A stretch of DNA of 38,277 bases, taken from NCBI GenBank assembly GCA_002319915.1, contig DCFQ01000043.1, positions 17,302 to 55,578 of the forward strand. Reading direction: 5' to 3'. The translations under genes and the position numbers were made by a program. Below the pieces are notes generated by a model. The model ran no database searches, had not been told where the DNA came from, and saw only the letters and a list, made by a program, of their open reading frames with translations. Origin of the DNA: Bacteroidales bacterium UBA1800. GTDB taxonomy: Bacteria; Bacteroidota; Bacteroidia; Bacteroidales; VadinHA17. Of this stretch, positions 1 to 8,383 are shown in pieces; the first letter of the stretch is position 1, and each line of letters opens with the position of its first letter.

Positions 1-1
1 G

Positions 2-148
2 TCATTCATGATGGCTGTCATCGGCCTTTCCCTCCCCGAGATGATAATACTTAAGAAAGTCCCGAAAGTGCCATTCATTCTGACGTTTGCAGGCATAATG
101 GCTGTTGGGATAATGATTGTAGGATATTTGTTTAACTATATTTTCTAA
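2..148 (+). CDS. Permease, C-terminal fragment (COG0701/ArsP-like)
   Basis: This is the last 48 codons of a gene whose start lies outside the window. The visible frame is open from the left edge to TAA at 146-148. It carries a short SLPE-containing loop followed by a basic stretch and one hydrophobic transmembrane segment ending GYLFNYIF. The SLPE loop plus terminal helix resembles the C-terminus of the predicted permease family COG0701 (PF03773), inner-membrane proteins that in some members export organoarsenicals. Only the tail is present, so substrate cannot be judged. A small membrane-protein gene starts 4 bases after the stop and probably belongs to the same transcript. It could instead be another polytopic membrane protein with a similar tail. 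Confidence 0.55.
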   Translation, partial: SFMMAVIGLSLPEMIILKKVPKVPFILTFAGIMAVGIMIVGYLFNYIF

Positions 149-152
149 ATGC

Positions 153-281
153 ATGAAAATCAAGAGGAAAAATGAAATTAAGGTTACCCTGGCAGTTATG
201 GTATTCGTTATGACTCTCGTTGTGATCTTTGTCGGGATTGTAGTAAATTACGGGATACACACCGGGTTTCTGATCAAATGA
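153..281 (+). CDS. Small single-pass membrane protein (42 aa)
   Basis: A 42-residue reading frame starts at ATG 153, four bases after the permease stop, and ends with TGA at 279-281. It has a strongly basic N-terminus (MKIKRKNEIK) and then one hydrophobic helix of about 20 residues, followed by a short polar tail (NYGIHTGFLIK). The basic-then-hydrophobic layout and the tight spacing argue for a real gene translated with the permease. It would sit as a single-span inner-membrane peptide, possibly an accessory subunit of the permease. No family is recognised; function is unknown. A purine-rich stretch inside the permease stop region does not give a clear ribosome binding site. Confidence 0.5.
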   Translation: MKIKRKNEIKVTLAVMVFVMTLVVIFVGIVVNYGIHTGFLIK

Positions 282-405
282 ATAAAATCCTGGGGCCTCG
301 CATTTGTTGTTGCCTTCCCGTCGTATTTCTAATTATGCCAATTATCAGAAAGACAATATCATCTTATGTTATTGAATAATATTTCCCAAATCAACCCTAT
401 TTAAA

Positions 406-1181
406 ATGAAAACAGTTGGCTTCATAGGTAGCGGCCGCATTACCCGAATCCTGCTGAACGGATTTAAAAATGCCCATCTTTCTTTTGGAAAGATAACTGT
501 ATCCGAAACTAATGAAACCGTACTGGATGCTCTGAAGGCTGATTTCCCGGGCATTGATCGTCAGGAGCTGACTCATCCGGAGCGGTAGCCTCAGAATGGG
601 TATTCATTGCGCTTCATCCGCCCGTAGTGGCGGAAACACTGGGGGCAGTCAAAAACTCGTTCAAAAAAGATGCTATGATAATTTCATTGGCACCTAAAAT
701 AATCCTCGATAAGATTAAGAACATCTTCCCCGGGATGTCTAATCTTACACGCATGAATCCCAATGCAGGGACTTATATGAACAAAGGGTACAATCCCGTT
801 TGCTTTGCCAATGTCACTGACAAGAGTGTCATAAGTGAGTTCCCTGAGGCTTTTCAAAAGCTGGGCCAGGTCCCGGTGGTTCGTGAAAGCCAGATTGAAG
901 CATATGCAATGATAAGTGCAATGGGCCACACATATTTCTGGTACCAGCTCCAACAACTGAGAGAGCTCGGTTTGTCGTTTGGTTTGTCAGAGCTGGAAGC
1001 GAACGAGACAATTTCAGCCATGCTTAAGGGTACAACCGAGACACTTTTCAATTCCGGACTGAATTACGAGCAAGTCGTTGACCTTGTTCCGGTGAAACCC
1101 ATGGCTGAGCATGAAAACACCATCAGGGAGTATTATAAGACCTGCTTGAATGCTTTTTACGAGAGAATTAAGCCTGCCTGA
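406..1181 (+). pseudogene. ProC-like NAD(P)-binding reductase, frameshifted
   Basis: Two adjacent frames together make one protein of about 258 residues resembling the pyrroline-5-carboxylate reductase (ProC) superfamily. Frame 1 from ATG 406 has the N-terminal Rossmann nucleotide-binding motif (VGFIGSGRI) and runs to TAG at 586-588. Homology-like sequence resumes in frame 3, upstream of the ATG at 627, with ASEWVFIALHPPVVAETLG, and continues to 1181. The second part has the NPNAG segment and the C-terminal helical dimerisation region ending near KPMAEHENT. Going from frame 1 to frame 3 corresponds to loss of one base (or gain of two) between about 556 and 590. Either the gene is a recent pseudogene or the read has a sequencing error; no slippery heptamer is visible. 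Function before the break would be NAD(P)-dependent reduction of an imine-type substrate, exact substrate unknown. Confidence 0.7.
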
Positions 1182-1216
1182 TCGGTGAATTATCTGATCT
1201 GCAATTTCACCCCGTA

Positions 1217-1630
1217 ATGAAATTCTTCAGGCACGGTTTTATCAGCTCGGGGTTTCTTAACCTCTCAGCCGTGGAGGCTTACAGGGAGGCATTAGAAAAC
1301 AGTGCCGTTATTCTTGATGTCAGGGAACCTGGGCTTACCGGTTATAAGAACTTTGATGTCCCAAAAGTGATCCATATCCCTAACAGTGCACTGGCTGAGA
1401 ATTACAGGAGTATTCCCTCTGATGTCCCGGTAATTATTGCTGACTCAGTCGGACTGAGAAGCCATGAAGCTATGGTCTTCCTTTTGAACAAAGGGTTCGA
1501 TAATATTGCAAATCTTGCCGGCGGTATTGCAGACTGGGTATGCGATGGAATGCCCCTTAAAAAGGACATAACAGAACAACTTGACGGACCCTGTGCATGC
1601 CAGCTAAAGCCAAGGTATAAAAGAACTTAG
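1217..1630 (+). CDS. Rhodanese-like domain protein without catalytic Cys
   Basis: A 137-residue cytoplasmic protein with one rhodanese domain at about residues 15-113. Visible family landmarks are VILDVREP, the IHIPNSAL segment (the usual 'GHIPGA' position) and the LAGGIADW end motif. The active loop, normally a Cys-containing CRSGxRS, reads ADSVGLRS at residues 75-82, so the sulfur-carrying Cys is absent and Ala stands near its place. A C-terminal tail has a Cys-x-Cys pair (C126, C128), which could bind metal or carry sulfur instead. Sulfurtransferase activity by the normal mechanism is therefore unlikely. It starts 35 bases after the ProC-like gene and may be cotranscribed. Its stop overlaps the stop of the convergent methyltransferase-like gene. 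Confidence 0.8.
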   Translation: MKFFRHGFISSGFLNLSAVEAYREALENSAVILDVREPGLTGYKNFDVPKVIHIPNSALAENYRSIPSDVPVIIADSVGLRSHEAMVFLLNKGFDNIANLAGGIADWVCDGMPLKKDITEQLDGPCACQLKPRYKRT

Positions 1631-2160
1631 AATATTGTTGTCTCCCGGTACGCCCTGTATTCAGGGAATCTTTCCAGCAGTTCCTTTTCTTCCAGATAGC
1701 GCCAGTATAATATATTCCCCAGGAATAGAAAGCAAAGGAGGAATGAGAACACCCCTCCAAAAAAAACCGGGGAACCAATAAGCCACAGGATAAATCCCAG
1801 GTACATCGGATGCCTTATCCTGGAATAAATACCTTTGGTTATGAGGTCGCCCTCAAAGCTTTCCAGGGTTTTGATCGTCAATAATCCCATCAGGAAGGAG
1901 ACAAGCCCGGCACAAACCAGCACCACGCCTGAATAGCGGATGACAGGAGGCAGGTCAACTTTCCGTATATCGGCACTGCAAAGCAGAAACCACGAAGTCC
2001 ACAGGACAAGCATGTCGGCAAAGACGATGACAAATGTGAGTCTTGTTGCCTTTATGATATTCCTGTGTTTAAGTATCTCATAAATAGTTCTTACCAAATG
2101 CGCTATTACGCAAATTATTACCAGGTCCGTAAAGATGGGCTTGTTCATTGATCGAAACAT
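1627..2160 (-). CDS. Isoprenylcysteine carboxyl methyltransferase-like membrane protein
   Basis: A 177-residue polytopic membrane protein with about four to five hydrophobic segments. The C-terminal half has the signature of the ICMT/PEMT methyltransferase families (PF04140/PF04191): KGIYSRIRHPMYLG at residues 109-122, with the SAM-contacting RHPMY, and the WRYLEEKELLERFPEYRAY end motif at about 153-171. Bacteria lack prenylated CAAX proteins, so the methyl acceptor is unknown; bacterial members may modify lipids or small molecules. Translation may begin at Met1 or Met5. The stop codon overlaps the rhodanese-like stop on the other strand and no terminator separates them. It lies 44 bases upstream of the start side of no other gene, and downstream in transcription of the quinone reductase gene, with which it may share a transcript. 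Confidence 0.8.
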   Translation of the reverse strand: MFRSMNKPIFTDLVIICVIAHLVRTIYEILKHRNIIKATRLTFVIVFADMLVLWTSWFLLCSADIRKVDLPPVIRYSGVVLVCAGLVSFLMGLLTIKTLESFEGDLITKGIYSRIRHPMYLGFILWLIGSPVFFGGVFSFLLCFLFLGNILYWRYLEEKELLERFPEYRAYRETTIF

Positions 2161-2204
2161 TTATAATTAATAGTTACACGGAATCAATAAGTGAGGGAAT
2201 TATT

Positions 2205-2945
2205 CTAAAGCTCCTTCCCTTTCAGGTAAGCGCTCTCCAGGTATTTCTTCCTCGTTTCGGCGCTTACCGACAGTATTGAATGAAACAAGACATGGTCAAC
2301 ATTGTCGATACCCGGGTATTTCAGGCTCCAGTCATCGATTGTTTTTACCATAGCATCGCGGAATCCTTTTTCCCTGTAAATCTTTTCATTGAAAAAAGCC
2401 GGCTGCATAATGATTGCTTTCTTGATTTTCAATAACGGAACCCTGCCGTCAGGGTCTCCTTTCCATCCCCTCTCATCCAGCTTGTATGCAAATCCATAGG
2501 TCAGCACGCGTTCCATCCATCCCTTGACCAGGGCGGGAAAATGCATCCAGAAGACCTGGGTGATAAAAACCAGTACGTCCGCTTCAGCCACTTTCTTCTG
2601 CTGCTGCAGGACATCTTTTGGCTTCTGCGAGTTGATCAGTTCAATCAGGTCATCGTCTGTCTTGTTCCTGATGTACAATCTTGCAATCATCCTTTTAAGG
2701 GGATTTCCTGCAAGTCCAACGATCATTGCCCTCATATCCATCTGTTGAAAAAGGTCCCTCGGCATATCCTTGTCTACAAAAAAAGCAGAATCCATATCCT
2801 GAAATACAGGATTGAACTTTGTCTTGTAAAGATCAACGATCTCGTACTTATGTCCCGCTTCCCTGAGGCCTCTGGCGAAGTTTTCAAGGATGGCATGCGA
2901 AAATGACATTGGATTCGGATGAGCATAAATAATCAGTACTTTCAT
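2205..2945 (-). CDS. NAD(P)H dehydrogenase (quinone)/flavodoxin-fold oxidoreductase
   Basis: A 246-residue cytoplasmic flavoprotein of the Flavodoxin_2 family (PF02525; KefF, MdaB and NQO1 relatives). The N-terminal strand and phosphate loop for FMN/FAD are clear: MKVLIIYAHPNPMSFSHAIL. The central segment VLVFITQVFWMHFPALVKGW followed by the YGFAYKL region matches the family's flavin-binding pattern. Such enzymes reduce quinones or other electrophiles by two electrons using NAD(P)H. No signal peptide or membrane helix is present. The gene is read leftward and precedes the methyltransferase-like gene by 44 bases. The 352-base region upstream separates it from the divergent sensor kinase. Confidence 0.85.
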   Translation of the reverse strand: MKVLIIYAHPNPMSFSHAILENFARGLREAGHKYEIVDLYKTKFNPVFQDMDSAFFVDKDMPRDLFQQMDMRAMIVGLAGNPLKRMIARLYIRNKTDDDLIELINSQKPKDVLQQQKKVAEADVLVFITQVFWMHFPALVKGWMERVLTYGFAYKLDERGWKGDPDGRVPLLKIKKAIIMQPAFFNEKIYREKGFRDAMVKTIDDWSLKYPGIDNVDHVLFHSILSVSAETRKKYLESAYLKGKEL

Positions 2946-3297
2946 GGGGAGAGTGAATTTTATTTAAAATTACGAAATAGCTGAAACTGATCCGGTTTTT
3001 TTGAACCGAAAAAGATTTCAGGTACAGGACTTTATGCGGGCAAATAAATCCTGATCGTCCTTAAACAAATTGAGGGTCCGGTTGTCACAATTATACCAGC
3101 ATTGCGGTCAGTTGTAATCCCGTATCCCCATAACCGGCCCAACCCCGTGGATGCTGGTTTTATTGTAAAAAATCTTTTACCTTGCTGATGTGAATTCCTG
3201 AGGCTTTATGAACTTTGCCTGATCTTATTCCGAATAATGACCCTCAATGGATAAAAATTACTGACACCTACTGAACCTCAACCTGGGAAGATGACCT
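2946..3297. other. Intergenic region between divergent quinone reductase and sensor kinase
   Basis: No convincing gene is seen here. It should hold the promoters of both divergent genes. The only structure noticed is a short inverted repeat, CGGTT (2994-2998) and AACCG (3004-3008), around a T-rich loop, too weak to call a terminator. A GGGAAG stretch shortly before ATG 3298 is a plausible ribosome binding site for the kinase. Confidence 0.4.
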
Positions 3298-6027
3298 ATG
3301 AAGATCAGAATGTCGATTTTTGATGAAAGTCTTCAAAACATCCTTACACCGGATTCCCTGATCAGGAAGCCTGTTGCCTGGAGGCTGGGTGCAGCAACGG
3401 CTATAGCTTTACTGGCGGTGGTCATAAGATATCTCCTTGTTCCTGTTATCGGAATAATGGCCCCATATAACATTACCCTCATCGGAATGGTATTGGCAAC
3501 CATGTTCCTTGGGCTCATACCAGGATTGCTGGTGCTGGTTCTCAGCAATATTACCGTAGAGCTGATTATAATTGTACCGGCCGAGAATGGCTTCACAGTT
3601 CATTCCGCTGAAAGCCTGATCTTTTCGCTGGCAGTAGGTGTGATAGTCTGCTATCTCTTCCATTCGTTAAGGAAGTCAAGGGATAGGGCAAGAGCGCTCG
3701 GGACCCGGGAGCTTGACGAGATCGAAGCCCTGAAAAAGGCTGAACAGGCACTGAAACAGAGCGAAGAGCAATTCCGGATGCTTGTGGGGAAGGTTGATTC
3801 AGCCCTGGCCCTGGTTGATGAGAACGGGAGGTTTGCGGTGGTGAATCAATCCTTTCTCGATATGTTCGAGATTGCCGAAGGTACCGACATAATGAACATT
3901 AACAATCACGACTGGAGTCTCTACAAAGTCCTTGATGAGTCAAGAGCTCTTCTACCTTTCGATGAACACCCGGTCCGGGAGGCTATGCTGACCGGAAAGG
4001 CGGTTCGTGACAGGCTTGTAGGACTTATATGTCCCGGGAGCAGGAACCTGAAGTGGATCCTGATCACGGCAGATCCTTTACTGAATGACCATGGGAAGCT
4101 CCTTCATCTCATCTGCACATATCATGAAATCACCGACAGGAAGCTCGCCGAAGAAACACTGAGGGAAAGGGAAGAACAGATGAGGTTTGCACTTTCGATC
4201 AGCCATACCGGCGCCTGGGAACTCGACCTGGCAAATCACAGGGCGCTTCGGTCCCTTGAACATGACCGCATTTTCGGTTACAATGAAATGCTTCCCGAAT
4301 GGACATTTGAAATGTTCCTGGAGCATGTGTTGCCGGAAGACCGGGAGATGGTCGGGAACAAATTCAGGACAGCTATTGAATCGAACAGCGAATGGAATTT
4401 TGAATGCCGTATTAAGCGTAAGGACAATGAAATAAGGTGGATCTGGGCAGCGGGCCGACAGTACACCGGGCCGGCCAGATCACCGGGACACATGTCTGGT
4501 ATAGTTCAGGATATAACTGAACGGATAAACAGGGAGGCTGAACTGCGCAGGAAACAAACCGAGATCCAGGCCATGTTCGATTATCTGCCCGCAGGACTTG
4601 TCCTTTTTGATGCAGCCCCGCCTTACAGAGTCCTTGCCCATAACACGTTCTATCAGAAGCTTTTCCCGGAGCCTTTCCGCAGCGGGGGCATGGTCGGACT
4701 GAACATCTACGAGTACGCCCCGGAAGTTGAAGCTTCGGGGATAAAAGCAGTGTTCGACAAGGTCGTTCAGACAAAGGAAACTACCTTCCTGCTTGATTTC
4801 CCCTACAGGAGCAATCCGCCTGATGAATACTGGTTCGACTGGTACATGGTACCGGTCATCATCGACGGGAAGGTGATCTCCATGGCAAGCATGAGCGTGA
4901 ATGTTACAGAGCGCCACCTGGCAGAGCAAAAGATCAACCAGTCAAAAGAGAAGCTTAATATAGCCCTCGAGAACGGGAATATAGGGATCTGGGAATGGAA
5001 TCTCAAAACCGATGAGATCTTCCTTGACGAAAGGATGGAAAAAATGCTCGGCCTCGAACCGGCCACATTTGGCGGGACTTTTGATGATCTCGAGAAACTT
5101 GTACACGAGGAGGACGTGACGCATGTGCTGAAGGCGAGCGAGGATGCACTCACAAAAGGGATCCCGTTTGATACGATATTCCGCCTGCGGTCAAAGAACG
5201 GAAATCCCAAATACCTTAAATCAAAAGCTCTTGTGGTGAAGGACGAAGACGGCAATCCCCTCAAATTCTCAGGAGTCTGCATCGATGTCACAGGCTTGAA
5301 GGAGGGCACCGAACACCTCTCCCTGAAGCTCAACGAAGAGCTTCTGCGGTCAAACAAAGAGCTTGAACGGTTTGCTTACGTCGCTTCCCACGACCTCCAG
5401 GAACCATTGCGCATGGTTTCGAGCTTTACCCAGCTCCTCCAACAAAGATATGCCGGTAAGCTTGACCGCAACGCCATGGAATACATCCAGTTTGCCGTTG
5501 ACGGCGCAAGGAGAATGCACGACCAGATAAACGGGCTCCTGGAATACTCCAGGATCCAGACAAGGGGGAGATCATTTTCCAAAGTGTCGATGAACCATGT
5601 CGTCGAAAAAGTAAGGTTCACTTTCGAGGGACAGCTGAAAAGCAAGAACCTGAAGCTGGAAGCCGGAACTCTCCCTGAAGTTGTTGCAGACGAGATGCAG
5701 ATGATCCAGCTTCTTCATAACCTGCTTGGAAATTCCATAAAATTCAGCGGCAGGAACAAGAAGATAAAGATTGCCTGTGAAGTCCGGGATGAAAAGTACC
5801 TCTTCAGCGTGACAGATGAAGGGATCGGTATAGAGGAGCAGTATTTTGAAAAGATATTCGAGATCTTCCAGAGGCTGAACCCGAAGGATGAATATGAAGG
5901 AACCGGCATAGGACTGGCAATTTGTAAAAGGATTGTCGAACGGCACGGGGGCGAGATCACGGTCAGCTCCAGGATCGGTGAAGGTTCAACCTTCTTTTTT
6001 ACGCTTCCCGTGAACCGCCAGGCCTGA
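3298..6027 (+). CDS. Multi-PAS membrane sensor histidine kinase
   Basis: A 909-residue hybrid of membrane sensor and kinase. Residues about 25-122 form four hydrophobic segments resembling a DUF4118-type membrane anchor. Four PAS domains follow, at about 155-280, 290-412, 425-540 and 550-675, joined by the usual ITDR/ITER/VTER linkers. The HisKA domain is of the phytochrome-like type, with ASHDLQEPLRM and the phospho-accepting His698. The ATP-binding domain (about 795-905) shows the N box NLLGNSIKFS, G1 DEGIGI, and G2 EGTGIGLAICKRI. There is no receiver domain and no response regulator gene next to it, so its partner is elsewhere. PAS pockets without an obvious haem or flavin motif leave the signal unknown. 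Another start at Met5 is possible, but ATG 3298 has the better upstream GGGAAG. Confidence 0.92.
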   Translation: MKIRMSIFDESLQNILTPDSLIRKPVAWRLGAATAIALLAVVIRYLLVPVIGIMAPYNITLIGMVLATMFLGLIPGLLVLVLSNITVELIIIVPAENGFTVHSAESLIFSLAVGVIVCYLFHSLRKSRDRARALGTRELDEIEALKKAEQALKQSEEQFRMLVGKVDSALALVDENGRFAVVNQSFLDMFEIAEGTDIMNINNHDWSLYKVLDESRALLPFDEHPVREAMLTGKAVRDRLVGLICPGSRNLKWILITADPLLNDHGKLLHLICTYHEITDRKLAEETLREREEQMRFALSISHTGAWELDLANHRALRSLEHDRIFGYNEMLPEWTFEMFLEHVLPEDREMVGNKFRTAIESNSEWNFECRIKRKDNEIRWIWAAGRQYTGPARSPGHMSGIVQDITERINREAELRRKQTEIQAMFDYLPAGLVLFDAAPPYRVLAHNTFYQKLFPEPFRSGGMVGLNIYEYAPEVEASGIKAVFDKVVQTKETTFLLDFPYRSNPPDEYWFDWYMVPVIIDGKVISMASMSVNVTERHLAEQKINQSKEKLNIALENGNIGIWEWNLKTDEIFLDERMEKMLGLEPATFGGTFDDLEKLVHEEDVTHVLKASEDALTKGIPFDTIFRLRSKNGNPKYLKSKALVVKDEDGNPLKFSGVCIDVTGLKEGTEHLSLKLNEELLRSNKELERFAYVASHDLQEPLRMVSSFTQLLQQRYAGKLDRNAMEYIQFAVDGARRMHDQINGLLEYSRIQTRGRSFSKVSMNHVVEKVRFTFEGQLKSKNLKLEAGTLPEVVADEMQMIQLLHNLLGNSIKFSGRNKKIKIACEVRDEKYLFSVTDEGIGIEEQYFEKIFEIFQRLNPKDEYEGTGIGLAICKRIVERHGGEITVSSRIGEGSTFFFTLPVNRQA

Positions 6028-6061
6028 TGCACTCTCTTTGATAAAACCCTGCGGGACATAA

Positions 6062-6080
6062 CTCTGCGATCTCTGTGCAG
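6062..6080 (+). repeat. Degenerate CTCTGTG-type dispersed repeat (copy 1)
   Basis: CTCTGCGATCTCTGTGCAG lies in the gap between the kinase and the next gene. It resembles the longer copies at 9042-9080, 11416-11453 and (inverted) 11039-11099 and 36402-36424. All are built of CTCTGTG or CTCCGTG units and all lie between genes. Function unknown. Confidence 0.4.
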
Positions 6081-6126
6081 GAAAATTATATTTACATTAA
6101 ACCTGATCCTGACATATTTATCCGCA

Positions 6127-6615
6127 ATGAAAAGCTTAACAACATCAATCGCAGCCATCCTGCTGATATCCGCCGTATCGAATTCCCAGACTTCCCGGCC
6201 AAAACCCGACCAGGTGGAGCTTATGAAGAAGTTCATCGGGACGTGGACCTGCACCACCGGGAAGGACACTACCGCCCTTTGGGAGTTCACACCGTTCGGG
6301 ACGGGTCTCGAATGCCATGTAAGCTATGTTACCGATGCGAAAGTATTCGGTGAGATGAAGGCGTTGTACGGTTACGACAGGCAATATGACAAGTACATTG
6401 CCCCGGGAATGGTAAAGGGCAAAGACATGGAGATCTTTGCCATCTGGTTCACCGGTGAGAAAAGTTATGAGATCATATTCTTCAGGGATATCTCCGATCC
6501 GGATTCGGCGACGGTCAGGAACCTCGGATCATTCGAATCACCCGATACACTCCTGGTCACGACCTTCGTAAACAAGAAACCGGTAAGGACCCTCTCCTAT
6601 TCCCGTAACAGATGA
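6127..6615 (+). CDS. Secreted lipocalin-like protein of unknown function
   Basis: A 162-residue protein with a cleavable-looking signal peptide (residues 1 to about 20, MKSLTTSIAAILLISAVSNS). The mature part opens with KKFIGTWTC, a pattern typical of small beta-barrel, lipocalin-like or DUF1579-like proteins in which a 'GTW' strand starts the barrel. Alternating strand-like segments follow, without catalytic motifs that I can recognise. It is likely periplasmic or extracellular. It follows the sensor kinase by about 100 bases and a short repeat, so cotranscription is uncertain. Family assignment is tentative. Confidence 0.65.
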   Translation: MKSLTTSIAAILLISAVSNSQTSRPKPDQVELMKKFIGTWTCTTGKDTTALWEFTPFGTGLECHVSYVTDAKVFGEMKALYGYDRQYDKYIAPGMVKGKDMEIFAIWFTGEKSYEIIFFRDISDPDSATVRNLGSFESPDTLLVTTFVNKKPVRTLSYSRNR

Positions 6616-6695
6616 GGAACATTCTGAACAACCTTGCGGAAATGATTATATTGGTACAATTTTTGCAGAAATAATACAGACCTAACTACCCTGAA

Positions 6696-7613
6696 TTGAG
6701 AACTATAGCAAATCTGAAACTGGCTACGGCAATACTGAGCCTCTCACTTGCCTTCTCTTCGTGCGAAAAAGAGAAGATTGATAACGGCTACGGTGAGAAT
6801 TACCGTCACAACACATCCGGTGAGGTATTTTTCAAGATCGGAAGGAGGGGAGAGGAATTCACCTTTAATGATATCGCACTCTATGACTCCTCCGCTTACA
6901 TCCTTTATTTTAAAAGCAACCACAGCGAGTTCACCGGCATTTCTGAAGTTCTGGCTGATGAGTTCTACTTCCTGGATAATGGGCAGACGATTTATTCGGG
7001 CAGCTTTGTTCCAGCATATTCAAACTCTATTCCCGCCGGGCCAATGATAATGACGCCGAGCATGTACGGGGATTATGCCCTCAGGATTGAGGTCTGGCAA
7101 AGCAACGGGCCGGACGTCAGGAACACTCCGTGGCTGACCGGGATACTGAAGAAACATAACCTGCTTCACCCAGGTATTTCATGTTCTGCAGATTTTCTCA
7201 AAGCGGAAAGCGATCATCTCTCGTTCGGATTCACAGTGACCAACCATGACCAGGACGATCTTCTTATACTGGATATCAACAAGACGGGGCCGGGTCTGTT
7301 CCACTACTTCACTAATGGATTATACCTGAGGGACAAGGATCGTAAAGAGATATTTTCATCAACGATCAATCATGAGAGCCCGGAGCCATGGAATGCCTGG
7401 AAACCTGAATGGCTGTCGGTGCTGAAATCCGGGGAGTCGGTGTCGTTCAATGTAAACTACCCGCTGGTATCACCCGTGCCTGCGGGTGAGTATGACCTGT
7501 CATTCGAGTTCCCGGGCCTGGCATACCAGGTGTCAAAGGAAGATCTGTACCAGGGTGATTCCCGTATCTGGCTGGGAGATATTAACATTCAGGGAAAGAT
7601 AACCTTGCCGTAG
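6696..7613 (+). CDS. Lipoprotein of unknown function, TTG start
   Basis: A 305-residue predicted outer-membrane or periplasmic lipoprotein. The start is TTG at 6696; choosing it gives a complete lipoprotein signal with basic and hydrophobic parts and lipobox AFSSC (Cys23), which a later start would destroy. The mature protein is rich in strand-like segments and looks like two beta-sandwich modules: about residues 40-140 and 155-305, the second with FGFTVTNHDQDDLLILDI, resembling an Ig-like fold. No enzyme motif is seen and no family is recognised. It lies 80 bases after the lipocalin-like gene, possibly in the same transcript. Confidence 0.7.
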   Translation: MRTIANLKLATAILSLSLAFSSCEKEKIDNGYGENYRHNTSGEVFFKIGRRGEEFTFNDIALYDSSAYILYFKSNHSEFTGISEVLADEFYFLDNGQTIYSGSFVPAYSNSIPAGPMIMTPSMYGDYALRIEVWQSNGPDVRNTPWLTGILKKHNLLHPGISCSADFLKAESDHLSFGFTVTNHDQDDLLILDINKTGPGLFHYFTNGLYLRDKDRKEIFSSTINHESPEPWNAWKPEWLSVLKSGESVSFNVNYPLVSPVPAGEYDLSFEFPGLAYQVSKEDLYQGDSRIWLGDINIQGKITLP

Positions 7614-7643
7614 AGCTGCTTCTGGAATCTCCGGCATTAATTA

Positions 7644-8003
7644 CTATCGATTGCTTTTCATTCCTGCTCTGCGCAGGAGGATTTCAGTTTCATCCATCGT
7701 TATGATATGGCCCTTTCCTGATTTTTCACAAAAGGGCTTAATGACCTCAAAAAAGGCATCTATCCTTTCTGGTTCATCTATGATCTCCACCACCAGGGGG
7801 ACCTTTTCAGTCAGCTCCCAGAGCTTATCGGAATAAATTTCACTGCTCGCCCCGTACCCCATGATCCCTTTCAGTACCGTGGCACCCGCGATACCGTTCT
7901 TTTTAGCAGTGAATACGATATGTTCATAAAGGGGAATATGCCCGTACTTATCTGTCGAGCTGATGTAGATCCTCAGCCTCTTTGCCTTGTCTCCGGGATT
8001 CAT
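7644..8003 (-). CDS. DUF190 (PII-like) protein
   Basis: A 119-residue cytoplasmic protein of the DUF190 family (PF02641), small proteins with a PII-like ferredoxin fold. Landmarks are the start LRIYISSTDKYGHIPLYEHIV, the middle GIAGATVLKGIMGYG and the C-terminal strand that follows PLVVEIIDEPE. DUF190 genes are often found next to crcB. Here the start lies 2 bases after the crcB stop on the same strand, so the two are almost certainly cotranscribed and perhaps translationally coupled. A regulatory or nucleotide-sensing role at the channel is the usual guess, but it is not proven. Confidence 0.88.
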   Translation of the reverse strand: MNPGDKAKRLRIYISSTDKYGHIPLYEHIVFTAKKNGIAGATVLKGIMGYGASSEIYSDKLWELTEKVPLVVEIIDEPERIDAFFEVIKPFCEKSGKGHIITMDETEILLRRAGMKSNR

Positions 8004-8005
8004 CT

Positions 8006-8383
8006 TCAGATTGATTTGGTGATTATAATGCCAAAAAATGTTGCTGCGATGCCGACCAGGACGCTTAATCCCGTATACAGGAAAAAGTAGAAAAAAGCCC
8101 CATCCCTCAGCAATCCGAGACTTTCATTTGAAAAAGTCGAGAATGTCGTGAACCCGCCGCAGAAGCCGGCAGTAAGAAACAGCTTCCAGCCCGCACTGAA
8201 AAGCGCATGCCTTTCCGACAGGCCGTAAATAAGCCCTATCAGAAAGCATCCCGACAGGTTGACAATGAATGTGCCCAGGGGAAAGACATTGGTGAAATTA
8301 TTCTGGACGAATCTCGACAGCAGGAACCTCGACACGCTGCCAAGGAACCCTCCTGTTCCGACAGTAAGCAACATCCTGATCAT
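8006..8383 (-). CDS. crcB: Fluoride channel CrcB/Fluc
   Basis: A 125-residue inner-membrane protein with four hydrophobic helices, the normal size for a Fluc subunit that works as an antiparallel dimer to expel fluoride. The family motif GFCGGFTTFSTFS spans residues 73-85, holding the Phe-box and the Na+-binding Gly/Thr break. A conserved Asn42 lies in the FIVNLSGCFLIG helix. It is the first gene of a two-gene minus-strand operon with DUF190. I searched the upstream side (8384-8559) for the conserved fluoride riboswitch sequence and did not see it. Confidence 0.95.
   Translation of the reverse strand: MIRMLLTVGTGGFLGSVSRFLLSRFVQNNFTNVFPLGTFIVNLSGCFLIGLIYGLSERHALFSAGWKLFLTAGFCGGFTTFSTFSNESLGLLRDGAFFYFFLYTGLSVLVGIAATFFGIIITKSI

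Noticed and set aside
627..1181. ATG 627 as the start of an independent gene
   Set aside because: The same frame carries ProC-like sequence upstream of this ATG, so it is the second half of a frameshifted gene.
4803..5357. Minus-strand 184-codon open frame inside the kinase
   Set aside because: Ser/Phe/Arg-rich shadow composition opposite conserved PAS coding sequence.
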